Source of the DNA: JAXMEQ01 sp046348225
GTDB taxonomy: Bacteria; Pseudomonadota; Gammaproteobacteria; Burkholderiales; Burkholderiaceae_C
Assembly: GCA_046348225.1 (NCBI GenBank)
Contig: JAXMEQ010000007.1
Location: forward strand, 186,001-250,000
Direction: 5' to 3'
Length of the DNA stretch: 64,000 nucleotides
The position numbers and the translations under genes are program-made. The notes beneath the pieces were generated by a model. It ran no database searches and was not told the origin of the DNA. It saw only the letters and a list, made by a program, of their open reading frames with translations. This document shows positions 50,417-59,094 of this stretch, one piece after another; the first letter of the stretch is position 1, and every line of letters starts with the position of its first letter.

Positions 50417-50923
50417 TCAGCGATCCAGCAGCACGCGCAGCTGGGCGGGCGGCGCGGGTTCCAGTCGCTGGGCTGTCAGCCGGCCCTCCCCCAGCGCGGA
50501 CAGGTCGGCCTCCCATCCACCGGCACGGCTGGCGCGACCGGCCAGCCAGTCAAACAGGGCGGCCACCGGCAGCGCAGTGCCTGTGGCGTGAATGGACAGG
50601 GCCTCCAGCGATTCAAATTCGAGGGTCTGGGTGCCACTGCGCAGGCTGGCCGCCCCGGGAGCCCAGCGCAGCACCGCTGCCGTTCCGCCCAGCGGCGTGA
50701 ACAGCGTGAGCTCGCCGGCCTGCGCGGTGCCCTTGAGTTCAAAGCTGGCGGAGAAGGCCTGGGGCGGCGTTGCGTCCAGCCGCACCGCCAGGCGGCCGGC
50801 CCAAGGGCCCTGATTCAAGGCATTTTGGTCTGCAACCCGCGCCGGTACTGCGCAGCCCGCTATCAAAAAAGTAGCAACCAGACAGGCTGCCGCGAGCCGC
50901 CTGTGCCGCCGCAGACTGCTCAC
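50417..50923 (-). CDS. lolB: Outer-membrane lipoprotein LolB
   Basis: 168 residues, GTG start overlapping the TPR gene's stop (GTGA). The lipoprotein signal is MSSLRRHRRLAAACLVATFL with lipobox LIAGC, encoded partly by a family repeat. The mature part has WAGRLAVRLDATPPQAFSAS, LTLFTPLGGTAAVLRWAPGA and a DWLAGR motif typical of LolB. It receives lipoproteins from LolA and inserts them in the outer membrane. Order TPR-lolB-ispE is conserved. Confidence 0.93.
   Translation of the reverse strand: MSSLRRHRRLAAACLVATFLIAGCAVPARVADQNALNQGPWAGRLAVRLDATPPQAFSASFELKGTAQAGELTLFTPLGGTAAVLRWAPGAASLRSGTQTLEFESLEALSIHATGTALPVAALFDWLAGRASRAGGWEADLSALGEGRLTAQRLEPAPPAQLRVLLDR
50847..50875 (-). repeat. Comamonadaceae-type short repeat, copy 8, inside the LolB lipobox
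   Basis: Minus strand GCTACTTTTTTGATAGC then GGGCTGCGCAGT. In frame it encodes ATFLIAGCAV, including the lipobox and its Cys. Confidence 0.75.
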
Positions 50924-52656
50924 GGCCGCACGCCGAAGCGCTTGAGGGTTTCCAGCAGCGTTTCGTTCTCGGCGTTCAGCAGCAGGCCTTCCTTCCAGAT
51001 GGCCTGGGCCCGGTCCCGCTGGCCGAGACTCCAGAGCACCTCGCCCAGGTGAGCGGCGATCTCGGCGTCCGGCCGTGACTTGTAGGCGGCGTCGAGCAGC
51101 CGCAAGGCCTCGGCCTTGTTGCCCATTCGGAACTCGACCCAACCCAGGCTGTCGGTGATGAACGGGTCGCCCGGCGCAAACTCCAGCGCCTTTTGAATCA
51201 GCTGCCGCGCTTCCGGCAGGCGGATGTTGCGCTCGGCAAACGAGTAGCCCAGCGCGTTGTAGGCATGGTGGTAGTCGTGCTTGGTCGCAATGATCTGGCG
51301 CAGCAGCCGCTCCATTTCGGCGAGCCGGCCGGTTTTTTCGGCCAGCATGGCGAGGTCATAGGCGAGCTCGGTGTCCTTGGGGTCGCGCTCCACCGCCCTG
51401 GACAAAAGGTCGTAGGCGGCCTGGTTCTGCTTGCTGTCGCGCAGCAGCTGTACTTCGGCCATCAGCTTCAGGCGGGCGTCGGCCGCGTTGCGCTCGGGCA
51501 GCGCGCGCAGCAGCTGGCGGGCCTCCTCGACCTTGCCTTGCCGGGCGAGGATGGAGGCGCGGCGGTTTTGTGCGCTGACGAGGTCCTGCGCGTTTTCAAT
51601 CCGGTCAAGCCAGGCTTCTGCGCCTGCGAAGTCGCGCCGCCGTTCGGCAATCTGGGCCAGCGACAAATACGCCTGGGCCAGGCCGCGGGAGCGCTCCTCG
51701 CTGGCAGGCCGGGCCTGCACCAGGTCCACATAGCGCTTGAGCGACGTTTCTGCTTCGCTGTACTGGTTGTCCTGTACCTGCAACGTGCCCTGCACCAGCC
51801 AGGCTTCGGCGAAGTCGGGGCGCTGCGCCGTCACCACCTTGAGTTGGCGGGCCGCCTCCGCGTAGCGCTGGGCGTCGAGCAATGCGCGCGCGTATGCCAT
51901 GCGCAGTTCCGGCAGCGGCTGGCCCTCCATGTACTTGCGAACGATGGCCTCAGCCTGGGGCAGCTTCGGGTCCATCAGGTCCAGCGCCAGCAGCGCAGGC
52001 CCTTCGGCACGTGCGTCGGCGGTGTGGCCTTGCTGTGCTGCCGTGATCGCGCCGCTGGTGTCGCCCGCGGCCAGGCGCAGCCGGCCGATGGCGGTCCAGG
52101 CCGCCGATGCCGTGGGCGCCTGCTGCAGGTAGCTGGCAAGCGCCTGCTCGGCCACGCTGGCCGCGAGCTTGCGGTCGGCGGCGCGCGCGAAGTGGCGCGG
52201 TACGGCGCTGAGCGCGGCGTTGCGTTCGCCGGGCGGCGCAAGCGCAATGTCGGTGCGCAACACTTCGGCGCTGTCGGCCAGCCGGTTCAGCGCGATCAGG
52301 ATCTGCATGACGAAGCGGTTGGCCTCGCGCGACTCGGGCTGCGCCTGCTTCCATGCGCGCGCTGCCTGCAACGCCGCGTCACCGGAACGGGCCTGGAACG
52401 CAATCTCTACAGCCCGCTGGTAGAGCTTGGCGTCATTGGTCTTGCGCGCCGCGTCCAGGATCAGCGAGAACCCTGCGCCGGGCTCATTGCCCCGGGCGTT
52501 CAGCTCACCGAGCAGCAGCTGGTAGAACAGTTCACCGTCGAGGGCCGAGTTGGCGGGGGGTGGGGCATCCGGTGTGTTGCCGGAGGTTTGTGCAAGGACC
52601 GGCGTGCAACCCAGGGCCGCCACAAGCGCCAGGGTCAGGGGGGTGAAGCGCAGCAT
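50920..52656 (-). CDS. Exported tetratricopeptide repeat protein
   Basis: 578 residues, signal peptide MLRFTPLTLALVAALGCTPV then LAQ. The mature part has many TPR pairs (AAWTAIGRLRLAAGDTSGAI, AEAWLVQGTLQVQDNQYSEA, HHAYNALGYSFAERNIRLPE). It is probably periplasmic and works in protein assembly. The start at 52656 follows a TATTAT hexamer by 6 bases. lolB overlaps its stop. Divergent from mutM. Confidence 0.88.
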   Translation of the reverse strand: MLRFTPLTLALVAALGCTPVLAQTSGNTPDAPPPANSALDGELFYQLLLGELNARGNEPGAGFSLILDAARKTNDAKLYQRAVEIAFQARSGDAALQAARAWKQAQPESREANRFVMQILIALNRLADSAEVLRTDIALAPPGERNAALSAVPRHFARAADRKLAASVAEQALASYLQQAPTASAAWTAIGRLRLAAGDTSGAITAAQQGHTADARAEGPALLALDLMDPKLPQAEAIVRKYMEGQPLPELRMAYARALLDAQRYAEAARQLKVVTAQRPDFAEAWLVQGTLQVQDNQYSEAETSLKRYVDLVQARPASEERSRGLAQAYLSLAQIAERRRDFAGAEAWLDRIENAQDLVSAQNRRASILARQGKVEEARQLLRALPERNAADARLKLMAEVQLLRDSKQNQAAYDLLSRAVERDPKDTELAYDLAMLAEKTGRLAEMERLLRQIIATKHDYHHAYNALGYSFAERNIRLPEARQLIQKALEFAPGDPFITDSLGWVEFRMGNKAEALRLLDAAYKSRPDAEIAAHLGEVLWSLGQRDRAQAIWKEGLLLNAENETLLETLKRFGVRP

Positions 52657-52662
52657 CAACCC

Positions 52663-52668
52663 ATAATA
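52663..52668 (-). promoter_or_regulatory. -10-like TATTAT, 6 bases before the TPR gene ATG
   Basis: Minus strand TATTAT then GGGTTG then ATG. Candidate leaderless start in the 39-bp divergent gap to mutM. Confidence 0.45.
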
Positions 52669-52695
52669 ATCCAAGCCTGTTAACCCCTGCCGCCC

Positions 52696-53514
52696 ATGCC
52701 TGAACTGCCCGAAGTCGAGGTCACCCGCCTGAGTTTTGCCCAGCGCATTGCGGGAGCGCGTGTCACGGGGGCGTGGCTGGGCAAGCCGCTGCGCTGGCCG
52801 CTGGGCATCGACCCGGCCCGGCTCGCCGGACGCACTGTCGTGCAGGTGCGCCGGCGCGGCAAGTACCTGTTGCTGGATCTGGACCAGGGCCTGGTGCTGC
52901 TGCATCTGGGCATGTCCGGCAGCCTTTATTTCCATGAACAGCCGCCCGGATTGCCGGGCACCCACGATCACTTTGATCTGGTGACGACGCGGGGCGTTCT
53001 TCGGCTCAACGATCCGCGCCGCTTCGGTGCCGTGGTGTACGCCGCAGACGAAGCCGATCCGGTGGCCGTCAAGCTGCTGGGCCGGCTCGGGGTGGAGCCG
53101 CTGACACCGCTATTCGACGCATCCGCCTTCCACGCCGCGCTGCGGCGCCGGCATGCCCCGATCAAGCAGGTGCTGCTGGCGGGCGACGTGGTGGTGGGTG
53201 TGGGCAACATCTATGCGTCGGAGGCGCTGTTCCTGGCCGGCATCCGGCCCACGCTGCGCGCTTCGCGCATCAGCCGGCCCCGTGCCTTGCGGCTGCACGC
53301 CGCCGTGCGCGACGTTCTGGCGCGTGCCGTTGAAAAGGGGGGCAGTACCCTGCGTGACTTCTCCAACGCGCAGGGCGAGTCCGGCTACTTCCAGCTGGAA
53401 GCCATGGTGTACGACCGGGCTGGGCAGCCGTGCCGGCAATGCGGCACGCCCATCAAGCTGATCCGGCAGGGGCAGCGGGCCACCTATTTCTGCACGCAAT
53501 GCCAGAAGGCGTGA
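52696..53514 (+). CDS. mutM: Formamidopyrimidine-DNA glycosylase (Fpg)
   Basis: 272 residues. The catalytic N terminus MPELPEVEVTRL is intact (Pro1 after Met removal, Glu2). Lys-containing loop RRRGKYLLLDL, the H2TH region (VGVGNIYASEALFLAGIRPT) and the C-terminal zinc finger CRQCGTPIKL to TYFCTQCQ are present. It removes 8-oxoguanine from DNA. It is followed 19 bases later by a GTPase and then mutY. Confidence 0.97.
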   Translation: MPELPEVEVTRLSFAQRIAGARVTGAWLGKPLRWPLGIDPARLAGRTVVQVRRRGKYLLLDLDQGLVLLHLGMSGSLYFHEQPPGLPGTHDHFDLVTTRGVLRLNDPRRFGAVVYAADEADPVAVKLLGRLGVEPLTPLFDASAFHAALRRRHAPIKQVLLAGDVVVGVGNIYASEALFLAGIRPTLRASRISRPRALRLHAAVRDVLARAVEKGGSTLRDFSNAQGESGYFQLEAMVYDRAGQPCRQCGTPIKLIRQGQRATYFCTQCQKA

Positions 53515-53533
53515 GGGGAGAATCGGGGCCGCA

Positions 53534-55528
53534 GTGTATATTTATGAGCTACCCGGAGACCAAGTGGGCCCTTCCTTCAACGAGCAGTTTGACCAGCATG
53601 GCGCATGGCGTCGCGAATTCGCGCTGCGCCTGAAACTGCTTTCCGAATGGATGAAAGACCATGAGCTGCTGGATTCCGCGGTGGAGGAGCGCCTGCGCCG
53701 CCTCGAACAGCAGATGCGCTCCGACAAGGTCATGGTCGCCTTTGTTGCGGAGTTCTCGCGCGGCAAGTCCGAGCTGATCAACGCGATTTTCTTTGCGGGC
53801 TACAAGCGCCGCATCATGCCGGCGAGTGCTGGTCGCACCACCATGTGTCCGACCGAGCTGGGCTATGACGCCGAGGTGCCACCATGCCTGCGTCTGCTGC
53901 CGATCGAGACGCGCCTGCAGCCACAGGCCCTCATGGAGTGGCGCATGGTGCCGGAAAAGTGGACCCGGGTTGACCTCGACGTCAACGACCCGGGCCAGCT
54001 GGCCAAAGCACTGGAGATGGTGGCCGAGATCCGCCGGGTGAGCAAGGACGAAGCGCGCGCGTTGGGTTTCTGGCACGACGAGGTGCCTGAAGACAACCCG
54101 ATGGTGGACGCCGACGGGCTCGTGGAAGTGCCCAAATGGCGCCATGCGCTCATCAACATCGCCCATCCCCTGCTCAAGCAGGGTCTGGTGATCCTGGACA
54201 CACCGGGCCTGAATGCGATCGGCGCCGAGCCGGAATTGACCGTGAACCTGATTCCGCAGGCGCACGCGGTGGTGTTCATCCTCGCCGCTGACACGGGCGT
54301 GACCAAGTCCGACCTTGCCATCTGGCGCGAGCACCTGATCACCGAGTCCACCAACACCGACTCGCGGCTGGTGGTGCTGAACAAGATCGACACCATGTGG
54401 GACGCGCTCAGCACGCCGGCCCAGGTGCAGGCGCAGATCGACCGCCAGCGCGCCACATCGGCCGAAATTCTGGGCCTGCCAAGGGAACAGGTGATTCCGG
54501 TGTCGGCGCAGAAGGGCCTGGTCGCCAAGGTCAACGACGACGAAGCACTGTTGCAGGCCAGCCAGTTGCCTGTGCTGGAGCGCGCGCTCGGCCAGGGCGT
54601 GATGGGGCAGCGCCAGAAAATTCTGCGCTCGGCCGTGGCGGGCGGGATTGCCGACCTGCGTGTGGAGGCGGGCCGTGCCCTCAACATCCGCCGCCGCGAT
54701 CTGGCAGAGCAGATGCTGGAGCTCAAGGGCTTGCGCGGCAAGAACACGTCGGTGATCAAGCACATGCGCTCGCGCATCGAGCAGGAACAGGTCGACTTTG
54801 ACGTGAGCGGCGCCAAGATCCATGCGGTGCGCTCGGTGCACCTTAAGCTGCTGCGCGAAGTGTTTGCCCTCCTGGGTACCAGCGCCCTGAAGGCCGAAAT
54901 GCAGCAACTCACCACCGCGATGCGCCAGCCCGGCATCAAGCTGGGGGTGAAGAAGGCCTACGCGCAGACGTTTGAGCGACTGCGCCAGAGCCTGCGCAAG
55001 GCACAGTCGCTGAGCATCGAAATCCAGAACATGCTGGGCGGCACCTTCAACCAGCTCAATGCCGAGTACGGGTTTTCCTTGCAGGCGCCCAAAGAGCCTG
55101 ACCTGGCGCGCTACGAGCGTGACCTGGACCTGGTAGAGCGCAGCCATGCCCAGTACCTGAGTGTGGGCAATACCTTGCGGCTGGCGCAGCCGGAGTTTGC
55201 CGACCGCCTCGTGCGTGCGCTCGCGACGCGGCTTCGCGTGGTGTACGAATCAGCGCTGGGCGAAGTGGAGTTGTGGAACAAGTCTGCCGCGGCCCAGCTG
55301 GACGCCCAGCTGCGCGAGCGCCGCCGAAACTTCGGCCGTCGCATCGAGGCGATCGAGCGCATCCAGCAGGCCGCAACCGGTCTTGACGACCGCATCGTGG
55401 AAATCGAGTCGCAGGAAGCCACCCTCAACCAGCTGGATGCCAAGCTCACCGACCTGACCGCCCACCTGATCGATACGCCGGCGGCGGGTGGCAGCGCCAA
55501 CGACGACGCCCAACGCCAGACGGCATGA
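53534..55528 (+). CDS. Dynamin-like large GTPase
   Basis: 664 residues, GTG start (MYIYELPGDQ). The GTPase motifs are AEFSRGKSELINAIF (G1, Ala in place of the first Gly), DTPGLN (G3, about residue 222) and NKID (G4, about 282). The C-terminal half is rich in helices and coiled coil (ERRRNFGRRIEAIERIQQAA). Bacterial dynamin-like proteins remodel or tether membranes; no transmembrane helix is seen. It lies between mutM and mutY and overlaps the mutY start (ATGA). Confidence 0.86.
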   Translation: MYIYELPGDQVGPSFNEQFDQHGAWRREFALRLKLLSEWMKDHELLDSAVEERLRRLEQQMRSDKVMVAFVAEFSRGKSELINAIFFAGYKRRIMPASAGRTTMCPTELGYDAEVPPCLRLLPIETRLQPQALMEWRMVPEKWTRVDLDVNDPGQLAKALEMVAEIRRVSKDEARALGFWHDEVPEDNPMVDADGLVEVPKWRHALINIAHPLLKQGLVILDTPGLNAIGAEPELTVNLIPQAHAVVFILAADTGVTKSDLAIWREHLITESTNTDSRLVVLNKIDTMWDALSTPAQVQAQIDRQRATSAEILGLPREQVIPVSAQKGLVAKVNDDEALLQASQLPVLERALGQGVMGQRQKILRSAVAGGIADLRVEAGRALNIRRRDLAEQMLELKGLRGKNTSVIKHMRSRIEQEQVDFDVSGAKIHAVRSVHLKLLREVFALLGTSALKAEMQQLTTAMRQPGIKLGVKKAYAQTFERLRQSLRKAQSLSIEIQNMLGGTFNQLNAEYGFSLQAPKEPDLARYERDLDLVERSHAQYLSVGNTLRLAQPEFADRLVRALATRLRVVYESALGEVELWNKSAAAQLDAQLRERRRNFGRRIEAIERIQQAATGLDDRIVEIESQEATLNQLDAKLTDLTAHLIDTPAAGGSANDDAQRQTA

Positions 55529-56556
55529 CAGCGTTCGCGGGCCGGGTGGTGCGCTGGCAAGCCGCGCACGGACGCAACAACCTGCCCTGGCAAAACACCC
55601 GCGATCCTTACCGCGTCTGGCTGTCGGAGATCATGCTCCAGCAGACCCAGGTGACCACCGTGATCGACTACTTTGCGCGATTCCTGGCCCGGTTTCCGGA
55701 CGTGGGCGCGCTGGCGGCGGCAGACCTGGACGAAGTGCTGGCGCTCTGGAGCGGGCTGGGCTACTACAGCCGCGCCCGCAACCTGCACCGCTGCGCGCAG
55801 CAGGTGATGAGCCTGCACGGTGGCGAGTTTCCGCGCCGCGCCGAACTGTTGCAGACGCTGCCCGGCATCGGCCGGTCAACGGCCGCAGCCATTGCGTCAC
55901 TGTGCTTTGCCGAACGTGTGGCCATCATGGACGGCAACGTGAAGCGTGTGCTCACGCGTGTGCTTGGCTTTGCCGGCGACCTCGCGCTGCCTGCCAACGA
56001 ACGGGCGCTGTGGGCGCAGGCCACCGCACTCCTTCCCACGACACGTCTGAACCAGTCCATGCCGCGTTACACCCAGGGTCTGATGGACCTGGGTGCCACG
56101 GTCTGCCTGCCCCGCAGGCCAAATTGCATGCTGTGTCCGGTCCAGCAGGACTGCGTGGCGCTGCGCGAGGGAGTGCCAGAGGATTACCCGGTCAGGACCC
56201 GCAAGCTCAAGCGCAGCGCACAGTCGTTGTGGCTGCTGCATGCCCGTACGTCGCAAGGCCATGTCTGGCTGCAAAAGCGCCCTGCATCCGGCGTCTGGGC
56301 CGGCCTGTACAGCCTGCCCGCGCATGAACACCGCGAATCGCTGGAAGCCACTGTGCCGCCAGCCTGTCGGGGACAGCTGGAGGATGCGCCCGTGTTTGTG
56401 CATGTGCTGACCCACAAGGACTTGCACCTGCACCCGGTTCGCGTGGAGTTGCCCGCCGGTGTCGAGCCGGGTGGAGGCGGCCGCTGGTACAGCGCGACGC
56501 AGTGGCCGGCGCTGGGTCTTCCTGCACCGGTTCGCAGGTTGCTGGAAGGCGGCTAG
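55525..56556 (+). CDS. mutY: A/G-specific adenine glycosylase
   Basis: 343 residues. The catalytic Glu is in WLSEIMLQQTQV and the Asp in IMDGNVKRVLTRV. The iron-sulfur cluster Cys are in CLPRRPNCMLCPVQQDC (C-x6-C-x2-C-x5-C). The C-terminal NUDIX-like domain recognises 8-oxoG. It removes adenine opposite 8-oxoguanine, the partner activity of mutM in this operon. Its end overlaps convergent rapZ by 4 bases. Confidence 0.97.
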   Translation: MTAFAGRVVRWQAAHGRNNLPWQNTRDPYRVWLSEIMLQQTQVTTVIDYFARFLARFPDVGALAAADLDEVLALWSGLGYYSRARNLHRCAQQVMSLHGGEFPRRAELLQTLPGIGRSTAAAIASLCFAERVAIMDGNVKRVLTRVLGFAGDLALPANERALWAQATALLPTTRLNQSMPRYTQGLMDLGATVCLPRRPNCMLCPVQQDCVALREGVPEDYPVRTRKLKRSAQSLWLLHARTSQGHVWLQKRPASGVWAGLYSLPAHEHRESLEATVPPACRGQLEDAPVFVHVLTHKDLHLHPVRVELPAGVEPGGGGRWYSATQWPALGLPAPVRRLLEGG

Positions 56557-57437
56557 GCGCCCTGACGCGCGTCCAGCTCGCGGTGCCGGCGCAGCGTGAC
56601 CCAGCGCTGGCTGAATGCTGAAGCGAGCTTTTCCACCAGATACACCGACCGGTGCTGGCCGCCTGTGCAGCCAATGGCAACGGTGACATAGCTGCGATGG
56701 TCGCGCGCCAGCAGGTCCAGCCAGTGGGCCATGAACATCTCGATATGCTCGAACATCTGCCGAACTTCCGGGCTTTGCTCGAGAAAATTCGCGACCGGCG
56801 CATCGCGCCCGGTCAGCGAGCGCAGTTCGGGCTCGTAGTGCGGGTTGGGCAGCATGCGGACGTCAAACACATAGTCGGCATCGACCGGGATGCCCCGCTT
56901 GAACGCGAACGACTCGAAGACCAGCGTCAGCTGGCTCTCGGGCGCCGAGATCAGGGACTTGACATAGCCCTGCAACTGCGATGACCGGATCAGGCTGGTG
57001 TCGATCACATGCGCCTGTTCACGCAGGTCGGCCAGCAGTTCGCGCTCCAGCTCGATGGCCTCGATCAGCGCATGCTGGTGTTGGGCTGCGTCACCCGTCA
57101 CTTCCTTGCGCGACAACGGGTGGCGCCGCCGGGTTTCCGAGAACCTGTGAACCAGCGTCGCGGTGGCAGCGTCCAGAAACATGGGGCGCAGGTTCACCCC
57201 CTGCTTGCGCAGTTCGGCAAGTTGGTCCGGCACCAGGGGCAGGGACGACGCGCTGCGTACGTCCATGGCAATGGCGACACGGCTGGCGCGGTGCTGCTGC
57301 TCCAGCGCCACGAACGGCAGCAGCAGTTCGGGCGGCAGGTTGTCCACGCAGTAGTAGCCCGCGTCTTCCAGCGCATTGAGCGCCACCGACTTGCCGGAAC
57401 CGGACATGCCGGTGATGAGCACCACTTCAATGGTCAC
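56553..57437 (-). CDS. rapZ: RNase adapter protein RapZ
   Basis: 294 residues. Walker A GMSGSGKSVALNALED at the start, CVDNLPPELL, DVRMLPNPHYEPELR and the C-terminal GCTGGQHRSVYLVE. In E. coli RapZ guides RNase E to the GlmZ small RNA and controls cell-wall amino sugar synthesis. Its start overlaps the recN stop, so it is coupled to recN in this genome. Confidence 0.95.
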   Translation of the reverse strand: MTIEVVLITGMSGSGKSVALNALEDAGYYCVDNLPPELLLPFVALEQQHRASRVAIAMDVRSASSLPLVPDQLAELRKQGVNLRPMFLDAATATLVHRFSETRRRHPLSRKEVTGDAAQHQHALIEAIELERELLADLREQAHVIDTSLIRSSQLQGYVKSLISAPESQLTLVFESFAFKRGIPVDADYVFDVRMLPNPHYEPELRSLTGRDAPVANFLEQSPEVRQMFEHIEMFMAHWLDLLARDHRSYVTVAIGCTGGQHRSVYLVEKLASAFSQRWVTLRRHRELDARQGA

Positions 57438-59080
57438 GGCAACCCCAGCATTTCCTTGGCATGGGCCAGCGTGGTGCCGGACAGGCGTTCGCCCCCGAGC
57501 ATGCGCGCCACTTCGGCCACGCGCTGCTCGCCGTGCACGGGTGCCACGCTGCTGGCGGTGCCGCCCGCATCGCTGTGCTTGGCCACCACCAGATGGTGGT
57601 CCGCGCAGGCGGCCACCTGCGGCAGGTGCGTGACCGCCAGTACCTGCCGGTCACGGCCCAGCTGCTTCATGAGCCGACCCACCGTTTCAGCCACGGCGCC
57701 ACCCACACCAGAGTCCACCTCGTCGAAGATCAGCGTTTGGGCAGAGCCCAGCTGGCTGGTGGTCACGGCAATCGCCAGCGCAATGCGTGACAGCTCCCCG
57801 CCGGAGGCCACCTTGCCCACGGGGCGCGGCGTGCTGCCCGCATGGCCGGCGACGAGAAAGCCGATGTCTTCCAGACCGCTGGCGGTGGGCTGCGCTGCCT
57901 TTTCCAGGGCCACTTCGAAGCGGCCACCCTGCATGCCCAGGCCCTGCATGGCCTGGGTGATGGCTTTAGCCAGCTGAGGCGCGGCACGGTGGCGGGCCTT
58001 GGAGAGGCTTCGGGCTTCGGCCAGGTAGGCATCGGCAGCCTGCTTTTCGGCAGCCTCCAGCGCGGCCAGGTCGGCAGCGGCGTCCAGGCGTGCCAGCTCG
58101 TCCTTCCAGGCGGCGAGCAACCCCGGGAGTTCCGGTGGCGTGCGCTTGTACCGCCGGGCGAGCGATACCCAAAGCGACAGGCGCTCGTCCAGCTCCGCCA
58201 GCCGCTGCGGGTCCAGGTCGGTCCTGCGCTGCCACGCATGCAATGAATGCGCCGCGTCTTCCGCCTGCGCCAGGCTGGAGGCCAAAACCTCCGCCAAGCC
58301 GCCAAATTCGGGCGCAACGCGCTCCTGATTTTGTAGCAAGTGCAGGGCCTGGGAGAGTTTTCCCAGGGCGCCTCCGTCCTCGCCTTCGAGCAGATCCAGC
58401 GCGCCCTGCGCAGCGTCCAGCAGGTCCTGCGCGTTGGCCAGCAGGGCATGGCTGGCGTTCAGCTCATCCCATTCATCGGCGCCAGGGGCGAGTTTTTCCA
58501 CTTCACCTATTTGCCACGCCAGACGCTCGCGTTCGCGTTGCAGGGAGTCCTGCGCTGCACGGGCGTCGGCCAGGGTTTTCTGGGCCAGTCGCCAGTGCTG
58601 CCAATGCTGGCCGATCGCGTGGGTGCTGACACCAGCGTAGCCGTCCAGCAGGGCGCGGACACTGTCAGGGCGGGTCAAACTTTGCCAGGCGTGCTGGCCA
58701 TGGATGTCGACCAGATGCTCGCCCACTTCGCGCAACTGTGCGGCCGTGGCCGGGCTGCCGTTGATCCAGGCGCGGCTCTTGCCCTGGGTGTCCACGGTCC
58801 GGCGCAGCAGCAGGGAGTCGCCGGCATCCAGGCCGGCATCTTCCAGCCAGCGGGTCAGCGCGGGCGGCGCGTCGAACTCGGCTGCAATGTCCGCGCGGCT
58901 TGCGCCTTCGCGCACGGCCCCTGCCTCTGCGCGGGCGCCCAGCGCCAGCTGCAGCGCGTCAATCAGGATGGACTTGCCGGCCCCGGTTTCGCCGGTCAGC
59001 ACGCTGAAGCCGGCAGACAGGTCAAGTTCAAGTTCACGCACGATCACAAAGTCGCGCAGGGTGATTCGTTTCAGGCTCAT
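57434..59080 (-). CDS. recN: DNA repair protein RecN
   Basis: 548 residues of the SMC-like family. N-terminal LTGETGAGKSILIDALQLAL (Walker A), a long coiled-coil middle and a C-terminal GGELSRIALAIAV signature with LIFDEVDSGVGGAVAETVG (Walker B). It helps repair double-strand breaks. It follows nadK by 14 bases; nadK-recN is a common pair. The coding region carries a repeat-like core near 58321. Confidence 0.96.
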   Translation of the reverse strand: MSLKRITLRDFVIVRELELDLSAGFSVLTGETGAGKSILIDALQLALGARAEAGAVREGASRADIAAEFDAPPALTRWLEDAGLDAGDSLLLRRTVDTQGKSRAWINGSPATAAQLREVGEHLVDIHGQHAWQSLTRPDSVRALLDGYAGVSTHAIGQHWQHWRLAQKTLADARAAQDSLQRERERLAWQIGEVEKLAPGADEWDELNASHALLANAQDLLDAAQGALDLLEGEDGGALGKLSQALHLLQNQERVAPEFGGLAEVLASSLAQAEDAAHSLHAWQRRTDLDPQRLAELDERLSLWVSLARRYKRTPPELPGLLAAWKDELARLDAAADLAALEAAEKQAADAYLAEARSLSKARHRAAPQLAKAITQAMQGLGMQGGRFEVALEKAAQPTASGLEDIGFLVAGHAGSTPRPVGKVASGGELSRIALAIAVTTSQLGSAQTLIFDEVDSGVGGAVAETVGRLMKQLGRDRQVLAVTHLPQVAACADHHLVVAKHSDAGGTASSVAPVHGEQRVAEVARMLGGERLSGTTLAHAKEMLGLP

Positions 59081-59094
59081 GGTTCAAGCAGTGT

